DNA of 64,000 nt, from NCBI RefSeq assembly GCF_030386795.1, contig NZ_JANUQM010000013.1, positions 1 to 64,000 on the forward strand, in the 5' to 3' direction. Below, piece after piece: positions 54,734 through 63,336 of the stretch. The notes under the pieces were generated by a model. It was not told the origin of the DNA. It worked only from the letters and a program-made list of their open reading frames with translations, and did not search any database. The stretch's first letter is position 1. Each line of letters begins with the position of its first letter. The position numbers and the translations under genes are program-made. This DNA comes from Streptomyces sp. S.PNR 29 (lineage in GTDB: Bacteria; Actinomycetota; Actinomycetes; Streptomycetales; Streptomycetaceae).

Positions 54734-56203
54734 GTGCCGAACGCCAACGAAGACAACCCCAGTGCCCTGAGCCAGGCGCAGCACCGCGCGGTGAGTGAAC
54801 TGCTGCGGGTCGCCCCTGTCGCCGACGACCTCGCCCGCCGCTTCCGGGAGGCCGGGTTCACGCTCGCCCTGGTCGGCGGTTCGGTCCGGGATGCGTTGCT
54901 CGGCCGGCTCGGCAATGACCTGGACTTCACGACCGACGCCCGCCCTCAGGACGTCCTCAAGATCGTGCGGCCGTGGGCGGACGCCGTCTGGGAGGTCGGG
55001 ATCGCCTTCGGCACGGTGGGCGCCCAGAAGGATGCCCGCGTCGGAGACGCTGATCGGCGCTTTCAGATCGAGGTGACCACTTATCGGTCGGAGGCCTACG
55101 ACCGCACCTCACGCAAGCCCGAGGTGTCGTACGGCGACTCCATCGAGGAGGACCTCGTCCGGCGTGACTTCACCGTGAACGCGATGGCTGTCGCGCTCCC
55201 GGAGAAGGAGTTCATCGACCCGCACGGCGGGCTAGACGACCTCGCGGCGCGCGTGCTGCGCACCCCGGGGACGCCCGAGGAGTCCTTCTCGGACGATCCG
55301 CTGCGGATGATGCGGGCCGCGCGCTTCGCGGCACAGCTCGACTTCGAGGTGGCCCCCGAGGTCGTCACGGCCATGAAGGAGATGGCCGGGCGCATCGAGA
55401 TCGTCTCGGCGGAGCGGGTGCGGGACGAGCTGAACAAGCTGATCCTCTCCGCGCACCCGCGCAAGGGACTGACCTTGCTCGTCGACACCGGCCTCGCCGA
55501 CCATGTCCTGCCCGAACTGCCGGCCCTGCGGCTGGAGAGTGACGAGCACCACCGGCACAAGGATGTGTACGAGCACACGCTGATCGTCCTGGAGCAGGCG
55601 ATGGCGCTGGAGCACGAGGGCCCCGACCTGACCCTCCGCCTGGCCGCGCTGTTGCACGACATCGGCAAGCCGCGCACGCGCCGCTTCGAGAAGGACGGCC
55701 GGGTTTCGTTCCACCACCACGAAGTGGTCGGGGCGAAGATGACGAAGAAGCGCATGACCGCGCTCAAGTACTCCAACGACCTGGTGAAGGATGTCTCGCG
55801 CCTGGTCGAGCTCCATCTGCGCTTCCATGGCTACGGCACCGGTGAGTGGACGGACTCCGCGGTCCGCCGCTATGTCCGGGACGCCGGGCCACTGCTCGAC
55901 CGTCTGCACAAGCTGACCCGCTCGGACTGCACCACGCGCAACAAGCGCAAGGCGGCCGCGCTGTCGCGTGCGTACGACGGTCTTGAGGAGCGCATCGCGA
56001 AGCTGCAGGAGCAGGAGGAGCTGGACGCGATCCGCCCGGACCTCGACGGCAACCAGATCATGGAGATTCTCGGCGTCCGACCGGGTCCGGTGGTCGGTCG
56101 CGCCTACCAGTACATGCTGGAGGTCCGTCTGGAGAACGGGCCCATGGAACATGACGCGGCGGTGACGGCCCTCAAGGAGTGGTGGGCCGCGCAGGAGGGC
56201 TGA
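54734..56203 (+). CDS. cca: CCA tRNA nucleotidyltransferase
   Basis: This 489-residue enzyme has the nucleotidyltransferase motif GGSVRDALLGRLGNDLDFTT with the catalytic DxD, the RRDFTVNAMA segment, and an HD domain (KDVYEHTLIVL, LLHDIGKP). It adds CCA to tRNAs, needed for tRNAs such as tRNA-Ala here that lack an encoded CCA. GTG 54734 has no clear ribosome site and may be leaderless. Twin palindromes follow its stop. Confidence 0.95.
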   Translation: MPNANEDNPSALSQAQHRAVSELLRVAPVADDLARRFREAGFTLALVGGSVRDALLGRLGNDLDFTTDARPQDVLKIVRPWADAVWEVGIAFGTVGAQKDARVGDADRRFQIEVTTYRSEAYDRTSRKPEVSYGDSIEEDLVRRDFTVNAMAVALPEKEFIDPHGGLDDLAARVLRTPGTPEESFSDDPLRMMRAARFAAQLDFEVAPEVVTAMKEMAGRIEIVSAERVRDELNKLILSAHPRKGLTLLVDTGLADHVLPELPALRLESDEHHRHKDVYEHTLIVLEQAMALEHEGPDLTLRLAALLHDIGKPRTRRFEKDGRVSFHHHEVVGAKMTKKRMTALKYSNDLVKDVSRLVELHLRFHGYGTGEWTDSAVRRYVRDAGPLLDRLHKLTRSDCTTRNKRKAAALSRAYDGLEERIAKLQEQEELDAIRPDLDGNQIMEILGVRPGPVVGRAYQYMLEVRLENGPMEHDAAVTALKEWWAAQEG

Positions 56204-56207
56204 GGCG

Positions 56208-56249
56208 CCGGCGGAGGTCATGTTTCACGTGAAACATGACCTCCGCCGG
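56208..56249. terminator. Perfect 42-bp palindrome with parS at its centre
   Basis: The 21-nt arms (56208-56228 and 56229-56249) match exactly, and the central GTTTCACGTGAAAC (56222-56235) is parS. It begins 5 bases after the cca stop, so in RNA it would be a long hairpin able to end cca transcription. Confidence 0.85.
56222..56235. other. parS site
   Basis: Perfect GTTTCACGTGAAAC at the centre of the 42-bp palindrome. Confidence 0.94.
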
Positions 56250-56251
56250 GA

Positions 56252-56295
56252 ACGCAGAGGGGCGATGTTTCACGTGAAACATCGCCCCTCTGCGT
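56252..56295. terminator. Perfect 44-bp palindrome with parS at its centre
   Basis: The 22-nt arms (56252-56273 and 56274-56295) match exactly around parS 56267-56280. It lies 7 bases from the stop of the convergent LppU-like gene and could terminate it. Confidence 0.85.
56267..56280. other. parS site
   Basis: Perfect GTTTCACGTGAAAC at the centre of the 44-bp palindrome, 45 bp from the previous parS. Confidence 0.94.
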
Positions 56296-56302
56296 GTGTG
56301 CC

Positions 56303-56845
56303 TTACTTCTTGTAGTCCTTCAGGCAGAGCAGGAAGTCCTTGCTGTCACCGCTCTCGGTGTACGTGTACTGGAAGTCCTTGGCCTCGGCCTCGCACTTGC
56401 TGGAGGCCATGGTCTCCGTGAGGTACGAGCCTTCGATCTTGGCCAGCACCACGTACTGGGCCTTCGTGTCCTTGCAGTCGACGACCTCAAGGTCCGGGTC
56501 GTTGTCGTTGGTGCTGCCGCGGTGCATGCAGTCACCGACCGCTGCCGTGTTCGCGTCGTCCCGGCTTGCTATGAAGCCGCCGATGGCGATGCCGACGACG
56601 GCCACCGCGATGACGATGTTCTTGATCGTCTTGAAGCTCAGCTTGCGGCCGGTCGGCTGCGGCGGGACCGGAGCGTACGGAGCGGCGCCCTGCTGGGGGA
56701 AGCCGGGCTGGCCGGGCTGCTGCGGGAAGCCGTCCTGGGGCGGGTACGGAGCCTGACCCGGGGCACCCGGGGCGCCCGGGGCCTGGCCGTAGGGCTGCTG
56801 GCCCTGGGCAAACGGGTTCTGGCCCTGGGGCGGCGGAGTCGTCAC
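56303..56845 (-). CDS. LppU/SCO3897-like membrane protein
   Basis: This 180-residue protein has a Pro/Gln/Gly-rich N-terminus (1-65), one membrane helix (about 74-93, IKNIVIAVAVVGIAIGGFIA) and an extracellular domain with four Cys (GDCMHRG, VVDCKD, SSKCEAEA, LLCLKD). It resembles the LppU/SCO3897 family; the function is unknown. GTG 56845 starts it. Confidence 0.85.
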   Translation of the reverse strand: MTTPPPQGQNPFAQGQQPYGQAPGAPGAPGQAPYPPQDGFPQQPGQPGFPQQGAAPYAPVPPQPTGRKLSFKTIKNIVIAVAVVGIAIGGFIASRDDANTAAVGDCMHRGSTNDNDPDLEVVDCKDTKAQYVVLAKIEGSYLTETMASSKCEAEAKDFQYTYTESGDSKDFLLCLKDYKK

Positions 56846-56994
56846 TTGGGGGTCCCCCTAGAAACATAGATGCGTGACGCGACCACGGCACGCAGAAATG
56901 ACGCGAACATGGCGCGATATAAGACGCACGTAAGTTATCGGTCCCCACTGACAACTCAGTAGCCCAGGATGGCTCTGTGTCATTGATGTGACAC

Positions 56995-58257
56995 TTACTG
57001 GTGCTCAAACCGGGCCATAGCGGCCGCTACTCCTCCGTAGATAACGGCGATCGTGACCACCAGCGGTATCGAGCGGCCGTCCGGCGGCAGCATCAGGGCG
57101 GCCACGGCGGCAGCTCCGACGAAGGCGACATTGAACAGCACGTCGTAGACGGAGAAGATCCGGCCACGGAAGGCGTCGTCGACCGACGCCTGCACGACCG
57201 TGTCCGTCGCGATCTTCGAGCCCTGGGTCGTCAGCCCCAGGACGAACGCCGCGACCAGCAGGGGAACGGTGGCGAACGGAAGGCCGAGGGCCGGCTCCAG
57301 CACCGCGGCTGCCGCGGCGCACACGACGATCCAGCGGCCGGGGCCCAGACGTCCCGCCGCCCACGGGGTCACGACCGCCGCCGCGAAGAAACCGGCACCG
57401 GAAGCCCCCAGCGCAAGCCCCAGCAGGGCGAGACCCTCGTCCGTGTCCGAGGTCAGGGAGTACCGGCACAGCATCAGCAGCATGACCAGCAGGGCGCCGT
57501 AGCAGAACCGCATCAGCGACATGGCGGCCAGCGCCCAGGCCGCCTCCCGGCGCGGCGGCGCCGCCAGGTGACGTACCGCTGCGGCCAGGTCGCGGGCCGT
57601 GCTGCTGAGCGCTGTGCCCAGCCCCGGCTGCGTGCGCGCGCGGTCGGGTCCCAGCAGGTCCGCCGCCATGCGCAGCGACGCCAATGCCCCGCACAGGTAC
57701 AGAAACGCTCCCAGCAGCACCACGGCGGCGTCGGAGTCCGCGACCACCAGCCGCACCACGAAGGCCAGCCCGCCGCCCGCGGTGGCGGCGAGCGTCCCGG
57801 CGGTCGGGGACAGGGAGTTGGCGATGACCAGGCGCTCGGTGTCGACCACGCGGGGCAGGGCGGCGGACAGGCCCGAGAGGACGAAGCGGTTGACGGCGGT
57901 GACGCACAGGGCGGAGACGTAGAAGAGCCAGTCCGGGACGTGGGCGACGATCAGGACGGCCGTCGCCGACGCCATCAGGGCGCGCAGCAGGTTGCCGTAG
58001 AGGAAGACCTGACGCCGGCGCCAGCGGTCCAGCAGGGCACCGGCGAAGGGGCCCACCAGGGAGTACGGGAGCAGCAGCACGGCCATCGCGGAGGCGATCG
58101 CGGCGGCCGAGGTCTGTTTCTCCGGCGAGAAGACGACGTAGGCGGCGAGTGCGACCTGGTAGACGCCGTCGGCGCCCTGGGAGAGCAGGCGTACGACGAG
58201 CAGGCGTCGGAAGTTCCGGAAGTGGAGCAGGACGCGCAGGTCACGCACGACGGACAT
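56995..58257 (-). CDS. MFS transporter
   Basis: This 420-residue protein has about 12 membrane helices and an MFS loop motif (GPFAGALLDRWRRRQVF, about 55-71). The substrate is unknown. I start at ATG 58257 (SVVRDLRVLLHFRNFRRLL) with GAGG upstream. A hairpin separates it from ino1. Confidence 0.9.
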   Translation of the reverse strand: MSVVRDLRVLLHFRNFRRLLVVRLLSQGADGVYQVALAAYVVFSPEKQTSAAAIASAMAVLLLPYSLVGPFAGALLDRWRRRQVFLYGNLLRALMASATAVLIVAHVPDWLFYVSALCVTAVNRFVLSGLSAALPRVVDTERLVIANSLSPTAGTLAATAGGGLAFVVRLVVADSDAAVVLLGAFLYLCGALASLRMAADLLGPDRARTQPGLGTALSSTARDLAAAVRHLAAPPRREAAWALAAMSLMRFCYGALLVMLLMLCRYSLTSDTDEGLALLGLALGASGAGFFAAAVVTPWAAGRLGPGRWIVVCAAAAAVLEPALGLPFATVPLLVAAFVLGLTTQGSKIATDTVVQASVDDAFRGRIFSVYDVLFNVAFVGAAAVAALMLPPDGRSIPLVVTIAVIYGGVAAAMARFEHQ

Positions 58258-58279
58258 GGGGCACAGCCTCACATACGGG

Positions 58280-58313
58280 GAGGGTCCCCGGGCCGTGCGA
58301 CCCGGGGACCCTC
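58280..58313 (-). terminator. Hairpin after ino1
   Basis: A perfect 13-bp stem (58280-58292 with 58301-58313) and an 8-base loop lie just beyond the ino1 stop. Confidence 0.82.
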
Positions 58314-58336
58314 AACAGCCCACGAACGGAGCGTGG

Positions 58337-59419
58337 TTAGCGCTCGACCTCGCCCCGGATGAACTTCTCGACGTTCTCGCGGGCCACGTCGTCGAAGTAC
58401 TGGACCGGCGGGGACTTCATGAAGTAGCTCGACGCCGACAGCACCGGGCCGCCGATGCCACGGTCCTTGGCGATCTTCGCGGCGCGCAGGGCGTCGATGA
58501 TGACGCCGGCGGAGTTCGGCGAGTCCCAGACCTCGAGCTTGTACTCCAGGTTCAGCGGGACGTCACCGAAGGCACGGCCCTCCAGGCGGACGTAGGCCCA
58601 CTTGCGGTCGTCGAGCCAGGCGACGTAGTCGGACGGGCCGATGTGGACGTTCTTCTCGCCGAGGTCCCGGTCGGGGATCTGGGAGGTGACGGCCTGCGTC
58701 TTGGAGATCTTCTTGGACTCCAGACGGTCGCGTTCGAGCATGTTCTTGAAGTCCATGTTGCCGCCGACGTTCAGCTGCATCGTGCGGTCCAGGATGACGC
58801 CCCGGTCCTCGAACAGCTTCGCCATGACCCGGTGCGTGATGGTGGCGCCGACCTGGGACTTGATGTCGTCACCGACGATCGGGACGCCCGCCTCGGTGAA
58901 CTTGTCCGCCCACTCCTTGGTACCGGCGATGAAGACGGGCAGGGCGTTGACGAAGGCGACCTTGGCGTCGATGGCGCACTGGGCGTAGAACTTCGCCGCG
59001 TCCTCGGAGCCGACGGGCAGGTAGCAGACGAGGACGTCGACCTGCTTGTCCTTGAGGACCTGGACGACGTCGACCGGCTCCTCGGCGGACTCCTCGATGG
59101 TGGCGCGGTAGTACTTGCCGAGACCGTCGAGGGTGTGGCCGCGCTGCACCGCCACGCCGGTGCGGGGGACGTCGCAGATCTTGATGGTGTTGTTCTCCGA
59201 GGCGCCGATGGCGTCCGCGAGGTCGAGTCCGACCTTCTTGGCGTCCACGTCGAAGGCCGCGACGAACTCGATGTCACGGATGTGGTAGTCGCCGAACTGG
59301 ACGTGCATCAGGCCAGGGACCTTGGACGCCGGGTCGGCGTCCTTGTAGTACTCGACTCCCTGCACCAGCGATGCGGCGCAGTTGCCCACGCCGACGATGG
59401 CTACGCGAACCGAACCCAT
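58337..59419 (-). CDS. ino1: Inositol-3-phosphate synthase
   Basis: This 360-residue enzyme has the NAD motif VGVGNCAASLVQG and the conserved DDIKSQVGATITHRV and LNVGGNMDFKNM segments. It makes myo-inositol phosphate for mycothiol and inositol lipids. I start at ATG 59419 with GGGAGC upstream; the frame extends to 59467. It lies 44 bases after padR and is probably controlled by it. Confidence 0.95.
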   Translation of the reverse strand: MGSVRVAIVGVGNCAASLVQGVEYYKDADPASKVPGLMHVQFGDYHIRDIEFVAAFDVDAKKVGLDLADAIGASENNTIKICDVPRTGVAVQRGHTLDGLGKYYRATIEESAEEPVDVVQVLKDKQVDVLVCYLPVGSEDAAKFYAQCAIDAKVAFVNALPVFIAGTKEWADKFTEAGVPIVGDDIKSQVGATITHRVMAKLFEDRGVILDRTMQLNVGGNMDFKNMLERDRLESKKISKTQAVTSQIPDRDLGEKNVHIGPSDYVAWLDDRKWAYVRLEGRAFGDVPLNLEYKLEVWDSPNSAGVIIDALRAAKIAKDRGIGGPVLSASSYFMKSPPVQYFDDVARENVEKFIRGEVER

Positions 59420-59463
59420 TCCGGTTGCTCCCTGTGTGTACGAGTGAGGCCTTGGCAGTGGCC

Positions 59464-60138
59464 TCACGTGGCGGTGTCGCCGGGCGTATCCGGACCGGGG
59501 TCGTCCCCGGGCCGGGGCAGGACGCCCGGCGCTCCCTCTGTGGTGTCGCGAGCGGGTTCTCCGTGGGCGGAACCCTTCAGGTCCCGTCCCGCCCGCTCGC
59601 TCTCGATGAGCTCGTTCAGCCAGCGCACTTCGCGCTCCACGGACTCCATCCCGTGGCGCTGGAGCTCAAGCGTGTAGTCGTCGAGGCGCTCCCGGGTGCG
59701 GGCCAGCGAGAGGCGCATCTTCTCCAGGCGCTCCTCCAGCCGGCTGCGGCGTCCCTCCAGTACGCGCATGCGTACGTCGCGTGACGTCTGCCCGAAGAAA
59801 GCGAAACGGGCGGCGAAGTGCTCGTCCTCGTACGCGTCGGGCCCGGTCTGCGAGAGCAGCTCCTCGAAGTGCTCCTTACCTTCCGCCGTCAACCGGTAGA
59901 CGATCTTGGCCCTGCGTCCGGTGAGTGGAGCGGCGGCCTCGGTGGTGTTCCCCGGCTCCTCGATCAACCAGCCGTTGGCGACCAGTGTCTTGAGGCAGGG
60001 ATACAGCGTCCCGTAGCTGAACGCGCGGAACACTCCCAGTGACGTATTGAGTCGTTTACGCAGCTCATAGCCGTGCATCGGGGACTCGCGGAGCAGACCG
60101 AGTACGGCGAACTCGAGGATCCCGGAACGCCGGCTCAT
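59464..60138 (-). CDS. PadR-family transcriptional regulator
   Basis: This 224-residue regulator has a winged helix (ILEFAVLGLLRESPMHGYEL, about 7-26) and a long C-terminal coiled coil. ATG 60138 starts it. A perfect interrupted palindrome with ATGT/ACAT ends lies at 60201-60223, overlapping its own start region, so autoregulation and control of ino1 are likely. Confidence 0.92.
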   Translation of the reverse strand: MSRRSGILEFAVLGLLRESPMHGYELRKRLNTSLGVFRAFSYGTLYPCLKTLVANGWLIEEPGNTTEAAAPLTGRRAKIVYRLTAEGKEHFEELLSQTGPDAYEDEHFAARFAFFGQTSRDVRMRVLEGRRSRLEERLEKMRLSLARTRERLDDYTLELQRHGMESVEREVRWLNELIESERAGRDLKGSAHGEPARDTTEGAPGVLPRPGDDPGPDTPGDTAT

Positions 60139-60200
60139 CGTCGCCTCCTCTCTGCCGCGAACGGGCCGTGACGGGCTCTTGGCGAGGCTTTATGCCGTGC

Positions 60201-60223
60201 TGATGTATCGACTCGATACATCA
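60201..60223. promoter_or_regulatory. PadR operator
   Basis: TGATGTATCGA and its exact inverse flank one C. ATGT and ACAT ends are typical of PadR sites. It lies where transcription of padR would start. Confidence 0.78.
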
Positions 60224-60225
60224 CG

Positions 60226-60254
60226 ACGATAGAACGACCTTCCGGGTGCGACAA
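60226..60254 (-). promoter_or_regulatory. padR-ino1 promoter
   Basis: On the minus strand TTGTCG (60249-60254) and TATCGT (60226-60231) are spaced by 17 bp. The start point would fall inside the PadR operator. Confidence 0.6.
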
Positions 60255-60525
60255 GAGGGAGGGTGGTGAACGGGATCACATCCCCGATTCATCTGAAGCA
60301 AGTTGCCTGATTTGGGGTGAACTACAGGACACGGCCGGTTTTGGCGGTGCGTAGTCTGTGCGCCATGCATAGCACCGGGAACCGAGTGACCCCTGGAGGG
60401 CGTCGTTGTCCTTGGTGCAGTACGGGTGAATGCGGGACCGACCGCGTCCGTACTTCGGGGGGACCGGAAGCCAGCCGCCGTTTCCAGGCGCGCAAGGGTG
60501 CGCCTGCCCGAGGAGTAGTCGTTCG

Positions 60526-63207
60526 ATGAGCGAGCACCGTCGCAAACCGCCGCAGCCGCAGGGAGGCGGACGTGCCGCGGCCCGACGCGGCCTGTCCGGC
60601 TCGTCCTCCGGCCGCCGCGCGGCACCGCGAGGCGCCACCGGGTCTCTGTCCGACTCCTATGGGTCGGGCTCGTACGACCCGGGAGGTGAGGAGCGTCCGT
60701 ACGGTGGCCGCGCCGAGGCCCGGCGTGCGGCCCAGAGAAGCGGGGGTGGTCGCCGCAGAGCCCCCGAAGCGGGCCGCGGAGGCCGGCGCGCCGCTCCCGG
60801 TGGCCCGAACGGTCCGGGGCGGGGCAGAGGACCGGCTTACGACAAGAAGCGGATCATCGACTATCCGCGCGCGGGCAAGTACGGCTGGCAGCGCTGGATG
60901 CCGTCCTGGAAGCTCGTCACGGGCCTGTTCATCGCTTTCCTGGGCAGCCTGGTGGCCGTCGCGGGCATCGGTTACGCCATGGTCGGCAAGCCGGTCGTCG
61001 ACAAGACGGCGACGGCGCAGAACAACGTCTACTACTGGTCCGACGGCTCCGAGATGGTGGCCACGGGTGGTGAGACGAACCGGCAGATCGTCAGCCTGGC
61101 GCAGATCCCCAAAGAGATGCAGTACGCGGTGATCTCGCAGGAGAACAAGACCTTCTACACCGACAGCGGCATCGATCCGAAGGGCATCGCCCGCGCCGTG
61201 TTCAACATGGCGCGGGGCGGCGAGACGCAGGGTGGTTCCACGATCACCCAGCAGTACGTCAAGAACGCGATGCTCAACGACCAGTCGCAGACGATCTCGC
61301 GGAAGTTCAAGGAGATCCTGGTCTCGATCAAGGTGGGCGCCGAGGTCCCGAAGGACCAGATCATGGAGGGCTACCTGAACTCCGCGTACTACGGACGCGG
61401 GGCCTATGGCATCCAGGCGGCCGCGCGCACCTACTTCAACAAGAAGGCCATCGACCTCAACCCGGGCGAGTGCGCCTTCCTGGCGGCGATGCTCAAGGGC
61501 GCGACGTACTACGACCCGGCCGGCAACGCCGCCATCGACCCGGTCAACGCCACCCCCGAGGCCAACCGCAAGCGGGCCTTGAGGCAGATGCAGGACACTC
61601 TCAACAAGATGGTCGAGTACGGCCACCTGGACGCCGGTGAACGGGCCAAGTACACCAAGCTCCCCAAGGTCCAGAACCCGCGGTCGAACACCCAGCTGAG
61701 CGGCCAGATCGGCTATCTCGTCGATCTCGCCAAGGGCTACGTGGTCAACAACTCGAACATCACCAAGGACGACCTGGACCGGGGCGGGTACTCGATCTAC
61801 ACGACCTTCGACAAGAAGAAGGTCAAGGAGCTCGAGGACTCGGTCAAGAAGGTCCAGAAGGCCAACATCAAGCCCAAGGAACGTCCGAAGACGGACACGC
61901 ACGTCCAGTTCGGCGGCGCGTCGGTGGATCCGAAGACGGGTGCCATCAAGGCCATCTACGGCGGTGAGGACGCGACCAAGCACTTCACCAACAACGCCGA
62001 CGTCACCGGCGCCCAGGTCGGTTCGACGTTCAAGCCGTTCGTGCTCGCGGCCGCCATGAAGTGGGGGGTGCGGAACCCGGAACTCGGCCCGGAGCAGGCG
62101 CAGGACGAGCGGACCAAGGTCTCCCCGAAGAGCTTCTACAGCGGCAAGAACAAGCTCAAGATCAAGGAGTACGACGGGGACATCTGGAAGAACGAGAAGG
62201 GTCAGGAGTGGCTGCAGGTCAACGACGGCGACCAGTCGTACGGCACTCCGCCGAACTACCGGATCGACCTTCGTGAGGCGATGAGGGAGTCGGTCAACTC
62301 CGCCTTCGTGCAGCTCGGCATGGACGTCGGGCTGGACAAGGTCAAGGAGGCCGCCGTCGACGCGGGCCTGAAGCCGGACAGCCTGGCCGGCACCGACTAC
62401 CCGTCCTTCTCCATCGGCATCTCCGACCCCAGCGCGATCCGCATGGCCGGTGCCTACTCCACCTTCGCGGCCAGCGGCAAGCAGCGTGATCCGTTCTCCG
62501 TCACGAAGGTGACGAGCAAGGACGGCACGGTCTACCAGCACGAGACCAAGACCAAGGACGCGTTCACCGAGCAGGTGGCCGACAACGTCACGGACGTGCT
62601 GAAGACCGTGGTCGACAAGGGAACGGGTACCAACGCCCAGCTGCCCGGCCGTGATGTCGCCGGAAAGACCGGTACCACCGACGGCAACAAGTCGGCCTGG
62701 TTCGTCGGCTACACGCCGCAGTTGTCGACCGCGATCAGCATGTTCCGGTATCCGGACGACGAGAACGTGAAGAACCGCACCTTCCTGGAGATGTACGGAA
62801 CGGGTGGCCAGAAGTCCATTCACGGTGCCTCATTCCCGGCCGAGATCTGGCACGACTACATGGAGCAGGCGCTGAAGGGTGAGGCGCCCGAGCCGTTCCC
62901 GACGCCGGAGCCCATCGGTGAGGTCGTGAACGACGTCCCGGTCCCGACGCCCACTCCCACCCCCTCGCAGACCGAGGAGGAGAGCAGTCCGTCGCCGAGT
63001 CCGACGCCCAGTGAGTCGCAGACCAGCCCGTCGCCCTCGCCGAGCGACTCCTGCTTCGGCTTCGGGTGCAGCGACAACGGCGGAGTGGGCAACGGTGGCA
63101 CGGACGGGGGTGTGACCTCGTCGCCGTCGCCTTCAGGAACGGAAGAAACCGGGAACAGCAGGGGCAACGGCAACGGCGGAGGCCTCTTCGGAGGACCGAC
63201 CGGGTAG
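60526..63207 (+). CDS. Class A penicillin-binding protein (transglycosylase/transpeptidase)
   Basis: This 893-residue bifunctional enzyme has a basic Arg/Gly-rich cytoplasmic N-terminus (about 120 residues) and a membrane anchor (about 138-158). The GT51 domain shows ENKTFYTDSGIDPKGIARA and GGSTITQQYVKNA. The transpeptidase domain shows STFK, SVN and KTGTTDG. A Pro/Ser/Thr and Gly/Asn tail follows. ATG 60526 is chosen for its GAGGAG site; the frame opens at 60430. Confidence 0.95.
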   Translation: MSEHRRKPPQPQGGGRAAARRGLSGSSSGRRAAPRGATGSLSDSYGSGSYDPGGEERPYGGRAEARRAAQRSGGGRRRAPEAGRGGRRAAPGGPNGPGRGRGPAYDKKRIIDYPRAGKYGWQRWMPSWKLVTGLFIAFLGSLVAVAGIGYAMVGKPVVDKTATAQNNVYYWSDGSEMVATGGETNRQIVSLAQIPKEMQYAVISQENKTFYTDSGIDPKGIARAVFNMARGGETQGGSTITQQYVKNAMLNDQSQTISRKFKEILVSIKVGAEVPKDQIMEGYLNSAYYGRGAYGIQAAARTYFNKKAIDLNPGECAFLAAMLKGATYYDPAGNAAIDPVNATPEANRKRALRQMQDTLNKMVEYGHLDAGERAKYTKLPKVQNPRSNTQLSGQIGYLVDLAKGYVVNNSNITKDDLDRGGYSIYTTFDKKKVKELEDSVKKVQKANIKPKERPKTDTHVQFGGASVDPKTGAIKAIYGGEDATKHFTNNADVTGAQVGSTFKPFVLAAAMKWGVRNPELGPEQAQDERTKVSPKSFYSGKNKLKIKEYDGDIWKNEKGQEWLQVNDGDQSYGTPPNYRIDLREAMRESVNSAFVQLGMDVGLDKVKEAAVDAGLKPDSLAGTDYPSFSIGISDPSAIRMAGAYSTFAASGKQRDPFSVTKVTSKDGTVYQHETKTKDAFTEQVADNVTDVLKTVVDKGTGTNAQLPGRDVAGKTGTTDGNKSAWFVGYTPQLSTAISMFRYPDDENVKNRTFLEMYGTGGQKSIHGASFPAEIWHDYMEQALKGEAPEPFPTPEPIGEVVNDVPVPTPTPTPSQTEEESSPSPSPTPSESQTSPSPSPSDSCFGFGCSDNGGVGNGGTDGGVTSSPSPSGTEETGNSRGNGNGGGLFGGPTG

Positions 63208-63229
63208 CCGCACAACGCCCAGCATGGCT

Positions 63230-63243
63230 GTTTCACGTGAAAC
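63230..63243. other. parS site
   Basis: Perfect GTTTCACGTGAAAC between the PBP gene and its terminator. Confidence 0.93.
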
Positions 63244-63251
63244 ACGCGCAT

Positions 63252-63265
63252 GTTTCACATGGAAC
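63252..63265. other. Degenerate parS-like site
   Basis: GTTTCACATGGAAC has two mismatches to parS. It lies 22 bp from a perfect site and touches the following terminator hairpin. Confidence 0.55.
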
Positions 63266-63301
63266 GAGGGCCGCCGCACTCTTCAGGTGCGGCGGCCCTC
63301 G
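63265..63301 (+). terminator. Hairpin after the class A PBP
   Basis: A perfect 15-bp stem (63265-63279 with 63287-63301) and a 7-base loop lie just after the tandem parS-like sites. Confidence 0.82.
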
Positions 63302-63336
63302 GCGTATTGCTAGGTGTGTACGGCAGGATGTGCGGC

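Larger units (their letters stand above)
60139..60525. other. Divergent region, padR/class A PBP
   Basis: These 387 bases hold the PadR operator and promoter on the left. The right half has a GAGGAG ribosome site for the PBP gene. No other gene is supported. Confidence 0.5.

Noticed and set aside
60322..62823. 833-residue frame opposite the class A PBP
   Set aside because: Antisense shadow; the plus strand has complete catalytic motifs.
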